In this document: positions 1 through 7,543 of the stretch, piece after piece
How the letters are laid out: the number at the start of each line of letters is the position of its first letter
Numbering within the stretch: the stretch's first letter is position 1
Assembly: GCA_040755415.1 (NCBI GenBank)
Contig: JBFMAZ010000013.1
Location: forward strand, 1-64,000
Source of the DNA: QYQD01 sp040755415
GTDB lineage: Bacteria; Desulfobacterota; QYQD01
Direction of reading: 5' to 3'
DNA: 64,000 bases
The notes under the pieces: generated by a model
What the model saw: only the letters and a program-made list of their open reading frames with translations
Told to the model about the DNA's origin: nothing
Databases searched by the model: none
Made by a program: the position numbers and the translations under genes

Positions 1-130
1 CACGAATCTCGAAACAATATCGAATCACCAAAATTCAAATCCAAAATAATCAGCGCTGCTGTCGTTTGGAACATTGGGAATTTGGACATTTGAATTTGTT
101 TCGGATTTCGATATTCGATATTCGGATTTG
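1..130. repeat. Imperfect hairpin repeat, GAATTTCG family
   Basis: The left part is built from CGAAAC/CGAATC units and AAAATTCAAATCC. The right part, after about position 80, carries the complementary TTTGAATTTG, TTTCGGATTTCG and ATATTCGGATTT units, so the segment can fold back on itself. The same units recur near 1087, 1802, 3511, 56349 and 61349. No gene is visible here. Confidence 0.6.
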
Positions 131-246
131 AGCCCGGCTGCCTGGTAATCGGAGATCACCCCTTGCTCTCTGTCAATAGTTCGATGATGGATCAAGGTAG
201 TTTTGGACCATTGACAACGGTGCATATTTCCCCTATCATACCGGCC

Positions 247-1086
247 ATGAGAAAAGCATCACCGCAAAGACGCAAAGGACGCAGAGACAGAAAAATTTCG
301 GATTTCGGATTTCGGATTTCGAATTTAACAATATGTATCCTCTGTGTCTCTATGGTTACTCTCTTTACGGCCTGCGCTACAGCGCCCCGGTATCAATACT
401 CCCGCGGCATAACTCGTGATGCAAAAGGCATCCCTCCCACTCAGCGGCCTTATGAGATATTTGGTGAGGTCTATTATCCTATACCTTCAGCAGATGGTTT
501 TGCCGAAGAAGGTACAGCCTCCTGGTACGGGCCGGATTTCCACGGCAAGTGCACCTCCTGCGGCGAGATATATGATATGGATGAATTTACTGCCGCCCAC
601 AAGCTCTTGCCCATGCACACTTACGTGCGCGTCCTCAATCTCGAAAATAAGCAGGAAACGGTGGTGCGTATAAATGACCGCGGCCCTTTCGTAAAAGGGC
701 GTGTTATAGATCTGAGTCTGGCGGCGGCCAGAGAGATCGGCATACACAATAACGGCACGGCCTTTGTGCGCGTAGAGGCCCTCGGAACGCCCACGGAGGT
801 CTCTGAAAATGGACGACGGGTTAAGCGGTTCGTTCAGACTATAGACTATCGGCTAGGCAATTTCTGGATACAGGTCGGCGCCTTTACGAACAAGGACAAT
901 GCTGATCGCCTCCGAGCCAACTTAAACAAAAACCATGACCAGGTCGATATCGAAGCCTATAACCGGGGAGATGCCCTGTTTTATCGCGTCCAGGTCTTTG
1001 CCTCCACCAGCCTGGATAAAGCCAGAGATATTCAGCGGCAATTTGAAGACAACGGCTTCCCCGGCGCCTTCTTAGTGGCGAGATAA
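247..1086 (+). CDS. rlpA: RlpA-like lipoprotein with DPBB and SPOR domains
   Basis: Predicted septal-ring lipoprotein of the RlpA family, whose members cleave or bind peptidoglycan strands lacking stem peptides. From ATG 247 it has 279 residues: a long basic N-region, a hydrophobic stretch ending in the lipobox LFTAC, a double-psi beta-barrel domain (GTASWYG, RINDRGPF, GRVIDLS), and a C-terminal SPOR domain (FWIQVGAF) that binds denuded glycan. A Cys pair (CTSC) sits where many homologues have a TASGE-type segment. The start at 163 only adds an unlikely leader upstream of the signal peptide. The N-region residues ISDFGFRISN are encoded by a copy of the GAATTTCG repeat, so the signal peptide may have been remodelled by the repeat. 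Family assignment is firm; enzymatic activity is not shown. Confidence 0.9.
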   Translation: MRKASPQRRKGRRDRKISDFGFRISNLTICILCVSMVTLFTACATAPRYQYSRGITRDAKGIPPTQRPYEIFGEVYYPIPSADGFAEEGTASWYGPDFHGKCTSCGEIYDMDEFTAAHKLLPMHTYVRVLNLENKQETVVRINDRGPFVKGRVIDLSLAAAREIGIHNNGTAFVRVEALGTPTEVSENGRRVKRFVQTIDYRLGNFWIQVGAFTNKDNADRLRANLNKNHDQVDIEAYNRGDALFYRVQVFASTSLDKARDIQRQFEDNGFPGAFLVAR

Positions 1087-1281
1087 ATTTGCCACAGAGA
1101 CGCAGAGATGCAAGAAATCCGAAGCACGAAATTCGAAATACGAAACAAATTCAAATGACCAAAATTATAAACAATTATGTTTCGGTCATTTTGGGTATTT
1201 TGATTTCGGACTTGTTTCGAATTTCGATATTCGAATTTCGGATTTTAATAAGTGCGTCCTTTGCGTCTCTACGGTGAGATA
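1087..1281. repeat. Nested hairpin repeat between rlpA and mobB
   Basis: Outer arms are CCACAGAGACGCAGAG at the left and CCTTTGCGTCTCTACGG at the right. Inner arms are CGAAATTCGAAATACGAAAC and the matching GTTTCGAATTTCGATATTCG. The segment therefore forms a long imperfect stem with two layers of different repeat sequence. It fills the gap between the two genes and encodes nothing recognisable. Confidence 0.65.
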
Positions 1282-1304
1282 ATAATTGCTTAGGATTTTG
1301 ACAT

Positions 1305-1802
1305 TTGAAGACTGTCTGCATTGTTGGTCCGGCAAAGAGCGGGAAGACGCTTCTTATTGAACGGCTCATTCCAGAGTTAAATCGCCGTGGGTTAAGGGTG
1401 GCGACGGTAAAGCATACGCATCACCGCAATCTTTCTCTAGACATACCCGGGAAAGATACTTACCGATACAAGCAGGCCGGAGCAGAGATTATAGTTTTGG
1501 CTTCACCAGACGGTTTTTCTATACTTACTGAAAAGGAGGGGACCTTTGGCCTGGAGGAAGTGGTTTCCGCACTGCCGGAGAAGCTGGATATTATCCTGGT
1601 CGAGGGCTTTAAACAGGAGGGGTTCCCAAAGATAGAGGTCGTACCTGACAATATGGATCCTTTATTTATCAATGACCCCTCGTTGCTGGCCCTGGTTTCC
1701 AGCAATACCCTTCCTGCAGCAAAAGTCCCGTGCTTTAAGCCCACGGATATTGCGGGCATAGCAGAATTACTAGCCACAGGGCTGCAGAGGCGGCATAGAT
1801 AA
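1305..1802 (+). CDS. mobB: Molybdopterin-guanine dinucleotide biosynthesis protein MobB
   Basis: GTP-binding adaptor of molybdenum-cofactor maturation that assists MobA in attaching GMP to molybdopterin. The 165-residue product starts at TTG 1305 and opens with the P-loop GPAKSGKT (residues 8-15). It is followed by the typical VKHTHH segment and, mid-protein, ILVEGFKQEGFPKIEV, where the family has its VEG(F/Y) motif. Length and motif order match stand-alone MobB. No mobA lies nearby; moaC is 19 kb downstream. The flanking DNA on both sides is repeat. Confidence 0.92.
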   Translation: MKTVCIVGPAKSGKTLLIERLIPELNRRGLRVATVKHTHHRNLSLDIPGKDTYRYKQAGAEIIVLASPDGFSILTEKEGTFGLEEVVSALPEKLDIILVEGFKQEGFPKIEVVPDNMDPLFINDPSLLALVSSNTLPAAKVPCFKPTDIAGIAELLATGLQRRHR

Positions 1803-1964
1803 AAAATTCGAAATACGAAGCACGAAACTCGAAACAAATTCAAATGACCAAATGAGAGCAATGACCAAAAACGAAAAATCGAAGGCGTTGCTGATGACGT
1901 TTCGAACATTCGATATTTGGATTTCAGATTTGTTTCGGATTTCGTATTTCGATATTCGGATTTG
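1802..1964. repeat. Hairpin repeat, close relative of 61349-61510
   Basis: The left half carries CACGAAACTCGAAACAAATT then CAAATGACCAAATGAGAGCA. The right half carries ACATTCGATATTTGGATTTC and TTTCGATATTCGGATTT. The whole segment closely matches the one between rpsB and tsf, in the same order and spacing. It lies between convergent mobB and the primase-like gene, so it might also act as a transcription-stop hairpin. No gene is seen. Confidence 0.7.
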
Positions 1965-1996
1965 GTTGCGGCTATGCCGGGCTGTGTGCTCTGGGT

Positions 1997-3505
1997 CTAG
2001 ATCTTTCTCTCCAGCATAGCCCGATAATCAGCCAGATTGCACCCGCAATTTGGGGCAGGACAATACCTCATCCCCATCCAGGCCTCTCCTTTTTCCTGTT
2101 GCGAAATACAGTTGAGATCGAGAAGCCCATCCACACCGGTTATAATCATCCCGGCGTAGATGCGCACCCAGACATTGGCCCAGCGGTTGGCATCATAACG
2201 CCTGAAATTGACGTCCCAACCGAAATCGCGTGCATACTTGGAATAGGCCAGGCCAGCAATATGCTTGGGATGCCAGCCGATAGCCATCAGCACCCTGACT
2301 ATTGTACGCAGATTAGTGGGTTGAAGAAGTAGAGGATTAGGGCAACGAAGCGACTGACCTACGCAGGGTGGAATAGAGCTTAAGTCAAGCCGATCGTAAC
2401 CCCGGGGCCAGCCAGATGCGTTATCCTGCCGGGCAGCGTCGTATTCCAGATGGAAGGCATAGAGGCGAGATTTTTTGTACCCATTAATCAGTCTAGCCAT
2501 ACCCCTCGGTTGATCAGGGAGATACGCAGTAACACTTTCTGCCCAGTGGACGGTCTCCTCAGCATTTGTTCGCATGTCCAGAATTTTGGTCAGAGGAAGC
2601 TCTGCATCCCGCAGTTGTCTGGGAACAGAAAACAGGTAACCTACATGCCTGGCTACAATATCACCCAGGACGTCCCCTCTTAACATATGCTTGGAGTAGG
2701 CAGAAAATGGACACCGAATACTCCGGGTGTGGAGGGGATTAGTGTAGAGGGAAAGGTCCAGGGATATGGCCTCACGCTTCTCGTTCCCGCAGACCACATC
2801 TCCTACTACTATGGGAATGGGGGGGGTGCAGACGGATACCTCTGCCAGAATCCGGTGGCAGAGAAATTCAAACAACTTGCCCATGGCATCAAAGGCCTTG
2901 GCATCTTCTTCCGGCACCGCCCGTCCCCTTTTGGGCGAGGGGTGGCTATAGTCATATTTCAGCGTCTCTTCCACATGCCCCAGGGACGCCAGGCTGCCAA
3001 AAACAGGGTTATTTTTACTGACGAGTACGTCAAAATTATAGCCCTGACCGGTAGTAATAACCAGGGGGGCGAGCCCATAGGACTTAAAGACATCTAAAAT
3101 ACCCTGATACACCGGCTCCATGAGCCCGAAGGTCCGCTCCGGGGCGAGATAGGGCTCCCCCGGAAATGACTTGGAAAAATACTCGACATCGAGAACGCCG
3201 AGGGCATTTTCCTGATCCCATATTGAGCGGTGGATGTCGAGGCCGTTATCCAGGGTCCAGCCCAGCCTGAAAGGCTTCATGGAGGCATGATCACGGTGGT
3301 TTGTCTCGAGGAGTCTGTGTCCGTAAGCAGATATGTACTCTGTAGTAGCCGCACATAGCAGTTCCTTTAATTTTATTGAATCGGCCAGAGGGCGGGAAAG
3401 GTCAATACTCGTACTCAGGTCAGTAAGCAGCTCAGGGTAAACACCCAAAAATTCCAGTATGCGTGTCAAGATAGCTGGATTACGGTAGTAATGTACAATA
3501 TCCAT
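1997..3505 (-). CDS. AEP-family primase-like protein with PriL-like Cys-rich C-terminus
   Basis: A 502-residue protein. Residues about 100-275 show the three signatures of archaeo-eukaryotic primases: a D-x-E pair in LDVEY (D106, E108) after a strand, the TGQGYNF turn at 152-158 (SGxGxH-like, with Phe where His is usual), and D250 in ISLDLSLY followed by R264, P266, S268 and K272 (IRCPFSAYSK). Residues about 375-490 resemble the PriL Fe-S domain: PPC at 379-381, a helical segment around LRTIVRVLMAIGW, then C466, C482, C487 and C489. No ligase, helicase or nuclease domain is fused. It is last in a minus-strand run behind a TIM-barrel gene and a TPR-like gene. HPSPKRGRA (residues 188-196) looks repeat-derived. 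The AEP fold call is an inference from motifs; the biological role is unknown. Confidence 0.72.
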   Translation of the reverse strand: MDIVHYYRNPAILTRILEFLGVYPELLTDLSTSIDLSRPLADSIKLKELLCAATTEYISAYGHRLLETNHRDHASMKPFRLGWTLDNGLDIHRSIWDQENALGVLDVEYFSKSFPGEPYLAPERTFGLMEPVYQGILDVFKSYGLAPLVITTGQGYNFDVLVSKNNPVFGSLASLGHVEETLKYDYSHPSPKRGRAVPEEDAKAFDAMGKLFEFLCHRILAEVSVCTPPIPIVVGDVVCGNEKREAISLDLSLYTNPLHTRSIRCPFSAYSKHMLRGDVLGDIVARHVGYLFSVPRQLRDAELPLTKILDMRTNAEETVHWAESVTAYLPDQPRGMARLINGYKKSRLYAFHLEYDAARQDNASGWPRGYDRLDLSSIPPCVGQSLRCPNPLLLQPTNLRTIVRVLMAIGWHPKHIAGLAYSKYARDFGWDVNFRRYDANRWANVWVRIYAGMIITGVDGLLDLNCISQQEKGEAWMGMRYCPAPNCGCNLADYRAMLERKI

Positions 3506-3510
3506 TCCAA

Positions 3511-3620
3511 AAGAAAATCCGAAATTCGAATATCTAAGCCCTAAACAGGGTTTTGGAATTTGTTTAAGATATTTGGATTTAAAATTTGTTTAGGATTTAG
3601 TGTTTAGGATTTAGGATTTT
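3511..3620. repeat. AT-rich imperfect inverted repeat upstream of the primase-like gene
   Basis: CCGAAATTCGAATATCTAAG and CCTAAACAGG are followed by repeated TTTGTTTAGGATTTAG-type units. It belongs loosely to the GAATTTCG hairpin family, with a TTTAGGATTTAG variant on the right side. It separates the TIM-barrel gene from the primase-like gene by about 120 bp and so may weaken any co-transcription. Confidence 0.5.
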
Positions 3621-3626
3621 TCCTCC

Positions 3627-4811
3627 CTACATCTGATCTTCCCACAGATACGCATATCTTCGCGCGTTTTCCGCAATGCGACGGGCTTTTTTCACAATAT
3701 CATCGTATATAAGCCGGGCCACCTCGAGCATCTCTATGTAATTCCGCTGATAGATTTCGAGCATGATAAGTACATCTTGCCGTCGTTCCATGTTGTAACG
3801 AAGGAGACGGTTGATGACCTTAGGCAGGTTCATCTCCACCTTGGGATTGTAAGCATATACAGGCTCATCCAGCCTCAGTTTATGCAAAAACGGACTTTCC
3901 CCCGGACGGAGACCGGGTATCTCATGGGTAAGGTGCTTCCAGCATCCACCCAGATGATAGAGAAAGATATCACCGTCAGACAGACCGGCCTCGACGGTAA
4001 AGATATGTTCCATGGCATAATCGAGATAGTCAGTACATGATGCCTCTAAGATACGAAAGTTAGGTATAAGATGTTCAAACCTGGCCTTGTTTTCCAGTAT
4101 CAGGGCACGGGAACGCCAGAAATGGGAGATATCAAAGCAGAGTTTAAGGTTGGGAAGAAACGCCCGGCAGGTCTTAAAGATACTGACCATCTCTTCCGGC
4201 GTGGCCGGGAACTTCGGGAATTCAAGGTTTTCTATAATGGGAATAAAGCTGAAACCGGATTGTTTATAAAAATCCGCCCAGCCCTGAAAGGCCTTTAAAG
4301 CCACAGCAATCTGTTCGCTGCGGTTCCAGTCCCAGTAATCCTTGCCTTGCGCCAGATGAAATACAAAATAGTCAGCAGATATAAGGTGCGCAAACAGCAT
4401 GGCCTGTTGGGTGCTCTCTATCGTTTCCAATTTTTTGTGGATATCCTCGGAAAGGATATCCATGTCACGTATGGACTGGTGCACCCCAAAGATGCGGCCC
4501 GGCCGGCGCATGGCCTCAATAATCCCGGCATAAGGCCCTTCGGCCACCCCTTGTTCTGCGGCCCGGCCCAGCTTGAGCCATCTGTTATCCTCATCCGCTA
4601 CATAGGAAAAATCTCCCTTTTTCTTAAGCCAGGGCATTTCCGGCTGTAATTCAAAAAAGAGTTCTTCTATTTCAAATTTATCCTGGTACCGCCGAAAGAA
4701 TTCCGAGAGATCCTCGGGAAGCCGCATAGTCTCCCGGTGGTAAAACCCGGCATCGCTTAGGGCCAGGCCTACTCGGATACGAGGCAGATTTTTGGGTAGG
4801 TTGGTGGACAT
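3627..4811 (-). CDS. Xylose isomerase-like TIM-barrel protein
   Basis: Member of the AP-endonuclease-2/sugar-phosphate-isomerase TIM-barrel superfamily. Counting from the upstream ATG at 4826, the expected metal ligands are present: H157 (YFVFHLAQG), E199 (IIENLEF), D232 and H235 (CFDISHF), H291 (FLYHLGG) and E357 (IMLEIY). A divalent-metal hydrolase or isomerase is therefore likely, but the substrate cannot be read from sequence. ATG 4811 is preferred because the upstream ATG 4826 lies inside a short dispersed repeat (4820-4849). It sits between a TPR-like gene and a primase-like gene on the same strand. A DNA-repair role, as in endonuclease IV, is possible but unproven. Confidence 0.7.
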   Translation of the reverse strand: MSTNLPKNLPRIRVGLALSDAGFYHRETMRLPEDLSEFFRRYQDKFEIEELFFELQPEMPWLKKKGDFSYVADEDNRWLKLGRAAEQGVAEGPYAGIIEAMRRPGRIFGVHQSIRDMDILSEDIHKKLETIESTQQAMLFAHLISADYFVFHLAQGKDYWDWNRSEQIAVALKAFQGWADFYKQSGFSFIPIIENLEFPKFPATPEEMVSIFKTCRAFLPNLKLCFDISHFWRSRALILENKARFEHLIPNFRILEASCTDYLDYAMEHIFTVEAGLSDGDIFLYHLGGCWKHLTHEIPGLRPGESPFLHKLRLDEPVYAYNPKVEMNLPKVINRLLRYNMERRQDVLIMLEIYQRNYIEMLEVARLIYDDIVKKARRIAENARRYAYLWEDQM

Positions 4812-4819
4812 TTTAAAAA

Positions 4820-4849
4820 ATTTCAAATCTCAAATTTGAAATTTGAGAT
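4820..4849. repeat. Short dispersed palindromic repeat
   Basis: A run of ATTTCAAAT and ATTTGAAAT units. The same units occur at 5712-5740, at 10620-10650, and around the MITE at 13605-13766. Confidence 0.5.
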
Positions 4850-4862
4850 GCTATTGCTGGGG

Positions 4863-5339
4863 CTAAACTTCTTCTTTGAGCAACTTGCGCACGTTTTTTG
4901 GAAAATAATCGAGGCCTTCCTGCTTTATCATCTGCTTGAGTTCAGAATCATTCCTGTTAATCTGCCAAAACTGGTTGAGTTTTTCTGTTTTTCCTAGTTC
5001 GCCCAGGGTCTTCAGGTACAGGAGCTTGGCCATCCCTTGCATAAAATGCATACGCTTTATGTATTGATAGGCCTCGGCATATTGCCCTTGTTCAGAGTGA
5101 TTCCGGGCCAGACGATAGAAGACAAGGTCATCATAGCCAAGGTCTAAGGCCAGTTCCAGAACAGCAAATTCCTTCTCTGGCCGTCCAATTTCCCGGTAGC
5201 GGTCAGCTATATCCAGGTAGTCCTGGATCGTCCCCTCATCTTTCCGGATCCGTTCCAGGGCTGGAATCAATTCCTCCGGGACCTCACTCTCTTCCTCACC
5301 ATCGAAAAGAGTCTTATAGACCAGGAGCTCCGTACGCAT
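4863..5339 (-). CDS. Small TPR-like helical protein, function unknown
   Basis: 158 residues, predicted soluble and all-helical, with no signal peptide. Residues about 40-115 have the spacing of two or three degenerate tetratricopeptide units (IADRYREIGRPEKE, FYRLARNHSEQGQYAEAYQY). It begins at ATG 5339, with RBS-like GAGGTGA (plus-strand TCACCTC, 5343-5349) just upstream. It is the first gene of the minus-strand trio with the TIM barrel and the primase-like protein, 36-50 bp from its neighbour, which suggests co-transcription. I do not recognise a specific family. Confidence 0.6.
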   Translation of the reverse strand: MRTELLVYKTLFDGEEESEVPEELIPALERIRKDEGTIQDYLDIADRYREIGRPEKEFAVLELALDLGYDDLVFYRLARNHSEQGQYAEAYQYIKRMHFMQGMAKLLYLKTLGELGKTEKLNQFWQINRNDSELKQMIKQEGLDYFPKNVRKLLKEEV

Positions 5340-5377
5340 AGTTCACCTCATCCAGAACAAGATTCGAAGTTATAATT

Positions 5378-5539
5378 GTAACATTTTAGGTTTTTGAAAA
5401 ATATACCTAAGCAAGGCGCTATAAGGGCCAAAATCCCCCTCAATCCCCCTTTTCCAAAGGGGGAAGTGTTTCTCCTCCCTTTGGAAAAGGGAGGTTGGGA
5501 GGGATTTAAGAATACTTTTTCAAACAGCTAAACTGATAC
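5378..5539. mobile_element. MITE family A, copy 1 (162 bp)
   Basis: The element starts GTAACATTTTAGG and ends with the inverted end AGCTAAACTGATAC. It is exactly 162 bp, the same as the copies at 13605 and 45416. It is flanked by a perfect 8-bp direct repeat TTATAATT (5370-5377 and 5540-5547). The core is a C/G-rich palindrome (CCCCTTTTCCAAAGGGG) followed by CTCCCTTTGGAAAAGGGAG. This copy is the most diverged of the three on its left side. No transposase is encoded, so it must be mobilised in trans. Confidence 0.9.
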
Positions 5540-5554
5540 TTATAATTTTATTTT

Positions 5555-5665
5555 GTAACGACCCAGGTTGTCAGGTTCACGGTTAGCTACTTTGCGCTTT
5601 TCATATTTTTCGTAGCTCTCTAACCTTGAACCGTGAACCTTAGAACTTTAAACCTGAGTAGTTAC
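5555..5665. repeat. 111-bp inverted-repeat element
   Basis: The outer arms GTAACGACCCAGGTT (5555-5569) and AACCTGAGTAGTTAC (5651-5665) are complementary apart from a few mismatches. The inner arms AGGTTCACGGTTAGCTAC and GTAGCTCTCTAA plus CCGTGAACCT also pair. It lies between MITE copy 1 and the tRNA gene. It may be a separate small element type; its mobility is untested. Confidence 0.6.
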
Positions 5666-5711
5666 TTTATTTTTAGCATGGAATGACTATAAAGAAAAGG
5701 GACTTTACTTT

Positions 5712-5740
5712 AGATTTGAAATTTCAAATTTGAGATTTAA
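5712..5740. repeat. Short dispersed palindromic repeat next to tRNA-Cys
   Basis: TTTGAAATTTCAAATTTGAGA, less one base, recurs at 10620-10650 and in the DNA into which the MITE at 13605 inserted. Confidence 0.5.
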
Positions 5741-5745
5741 GAGAA

Positions 5746-5821
5746 TGGAGGCGGCGACCGGATTTGAACCGGTGAATAACGGTTTTGCAGACCGCTGCCT
5801 TGGCCACTTGGCTACGCCGCC
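5746..5821 (-). tRNA. tRNA-Cys (GCA)
   Basis: The minus strand folds into a full cloverleaf. The acceptor GGCGGCG pairs with CGCCGCC, followed by discriminator U and an encoded CCA end (plus-strand TGG at 5746-5748). The anticodon loop is CTGCAAA with anticodon GCA, and the T-arm is CCGGTTCAAATCCGG. U73 plus GCA is the identity set of tRNA-Cys. It stands alone, 150 bp from CvpA, with repeats on its 3' side. Confidence 0.97.
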
Positions 5822-5977
5822 GGGAGGGTCTAATGTTTCGAATTTAGAATTTATTTCTAACACATGGGCCGGGGTTTGACAAGGGGAAAGTAGGCGGTCT
5901 GTGCTCCGCGAATTGAGGTTGAAAAATAAAGGGGGGTTGCCTATAATGCCTCCAATTTGGTAGATGTGGAATAGTTT

Positions 5978-6550
5978 ATGTACTGGCCAGATATAATTAT
6001 ACTCGCAATCATAGCTTTTTTTACCATCAAAAGTGCGATTCGTGGAATTATAAGAGAAATTTCTTCGGTTGTAGCCCTGTTAGTCGGTTTCGTCCTTGCC
6101 AGCGCTTACTATATAAGGCTGGGAAATCTTCTCTCCGGGCTGATTACAAATGCCGGCATCAGGCATCTATTAAGTTTTGCAGGCATCTTCCTCCTGGTCT
6201 ATCTGATATTCATCCTGCTCGGTATGGCCGGCAAAAAGATAATGAAGATCTCATTATTGGGATGGTTTGACCGCACGGCCGGTGCGCTCCTGGGATTTGT
6301 CAAAGGGGTCTTTATCGTCTGCTTGATATTGATGCTGATTACCGTATTTTTCCCCAAAAAAGGCCTTTTTATACAGAAATCAAGATCATATAAGTACCTT
6401 AAACGTCCCATGGAGATAATGCTTTGCCTGGTTCCCCATACCCTGAAGGAAAGCTTTCGCGAAAAGCAACAGGCCCTGTTTAAGCCATTCGATACCAAAG
6501 AAAAACAGAAAAAGGCGAAAAAAGATAACCCGCTAACCAATAAGAAATAA
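5978..6550 (+). CDS. cvpA: CvpA family inner-membrane protein
   Basis: 190-residue integral membrane protein with four hydrophobic helices (about residues 5-25, 28-45, 62-85 and 100-125) and a Lys-rich cytoplasmic tail. The opening MYWPDIIILAIIAFFTIKSA and the SLLGWFDRTAGALLG segment are typical of the CvpA family, first linked to colicin V production in E. coli. It is followed 13 bp later by mazG. The molecular function is still uncertain in the family. Confidence 0.88.
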   Translation: MYWPDIIILAIIAFFTIKSAIRGIIREISSVVALLVGFVLASAYYIRLGNLLSGLITNAGIRHLLSFAGIFLLVYLIFILLGMAGKKIMKISLLGWFDRTAGALLGFVKGVFIVCLILMLITVFFPKKGLFIQKSRSYKYLKRPMEIMLCLVPHTLKESFREKQQALFKPFDTKEKQKKAKKDNPLTNKK

Positions 6551-6563
6551 CCTGCTCACCCCC

Positions 6564-7361
6564 ATGCGTGATAATAAAAAAATCAAAAAAAACTTCTTCA
6601 GATTAGTAGAGATCATGGATCGGCTTCGTGCCCCGGAAGGCTGCCCCTGGGACAGAAAACAATCCGCAGAGACAGTAAAAAACTATCTCCTGGAAGAGGC
6701 ATATGAAGTGGTAGCGGCTGTTGAAGATAGTAACCCCGGTCAGGTCTGTGAAGAACTAGGCGACCTGCTGTTTCTTATCATATTCTTGTCTTTGATGTAT
6801 GAAGAACAAGCGGCCTTTAACATAAACGATGTGATGGAATCTATCGCAGCCAAGATAATCCGGCGGCATCCCCATGTATTTGGCGCCGAAAGGGTCGCCT
6901 GTGCCGAAGAAGTCAGAGACCAGTGGCATAAGATCAAGCGGGAGGAGGCCAGACTGCGAGGTGAGGAAGAGTCACTTTTTGCTTCGGTGCCCCGTAATCT
7001 CCCCGCATTGCTCCGTGCCCAGCGTATCGGCGCCCGGGCCGCCCGGACCGGTTTTGACTGGGAGAATGCGGACAGCGTCTGGGAAAAACTAGATGAAGAA
7101 CTGTCTGAGCTAAAAAAGGCCTGTGCTATAAATAATCCGGCGCGTATCAGGGATGAACTGGGCGATGTTCTTTTTACCCTGGTTAACTTAAGCAGGCATC
7201 TCCATGTAAATGCGGAAGAGGCCCTGCGGCTTACGGTAGACAGATTTATCAGGCGTTTTGATAAGATGCAGGGGATACTGGAAAAAGACGGCCGGCCGCT
7301 GGAAGAATTCACCCTGGAGGAGATGGACGCCGCATGGGAAAAGGTCAAAAATAGCGTATAG
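6564..7361 (+). CDS. mazG: Nucleoside triphosphate pyrophosphohydrolase MazG
   Basis: House-cleaning enzyme that hydrolyses (d)NTPs to monophosphates plus pyrophosphate. The 265-residue product has the tandem MazG arrangement. The first domain opens with LRAPEGCPWDRKQ and carries the metal-binding EEAYEV and EELGDLLF acids. The second repeats the pattern with ELSELKKA and DELGDVLFTLVN. The length matches the two-domain MazG of proteobacteria. Co-directional with cvpA. Confidence 0.96.
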   Translation: MRDNKKIKKNFFRLVEIMDRLRAPEGCPWDRKQSAETVKNYLLEEAYEVVAAVEDSNPGQVCEELGDLLFLIIFLSLMYEEQAAFNINDVMESIAAKIIRRHPHVFGAERVACAEEVRDQWHKIKREEARLRGEEESLFASVPRNLPALLRAQRIGARAARTGFDWENADSVWEKLDEELSELKKACAINNPARIRDELGDVLFTLVNLSRHLHVNAEEALRLTVDRFIRRFDKMQGILEKDGRPLEEFTLEEMDAAWEKVKNSV

Positions 7362-7371
7362 CGGGGAGTAT

Positions 7372-7484
7372 ATTACTCTGGCAGGTAAATACATAAGAAA
7401 TGTCATGCCGGACTTGATCCGGCATCCAGGGTTTCCCGTGAAAACGGGAATGACAGTATTCGGGTATTTTGTTGCCGGAGTAAT
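7372..7484. mobile_element. Small inverted-repeat element (type E)
   Basis: Ends ATTACTCTGGCAGG...AAATAC (7372-7392) and GTATTTTGTTGCCGGAGTAAT, less one base (7464-7484), are inverted copies with four mismatches over 21 positions. The interior holds GCCGGACTTGATCCGGC and CCCGTGAAAACGGG hairpins. It abuts the mazG stop codon. No clear target duplication was found. Confidence 0.55.
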
Positions 7485-7500
7485 AATAGGATGATATATC

Positions 7501-7543
7501 CTAACCGCTAAACGCTACACGCTATACGCTATTCGCTATTCTC
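7501..7543. repeat. Short tandem CGCTA-type repeat
   Basis: Five or so tandem copies of a degenerate CGCTAAACGCTACA-like octamer lie at the 3' end of the minus-strand yggS gene. The units are too short and irregular for a CRISPR array. Confidence 0.5.

Noticed and set aside
2687..3097. Plus-strand ORFs opposite the primase-like gene
   Set aside because: The minus-strand frame is longer and carries the AEP motifs; the plus-strand ORFs show no family features.
1997..3505. LigD-type NHEJ polymerase
   Set aside because: There is no ligase or phosphoesterase domain and no ku gene nearby, and the C-terminal Cys pattern fits PriL better.
7501..7543. Tandem short repeats as a CRISPR remnant
   Set aside because: Units are about 8 bp with no spacers and no cas genes.
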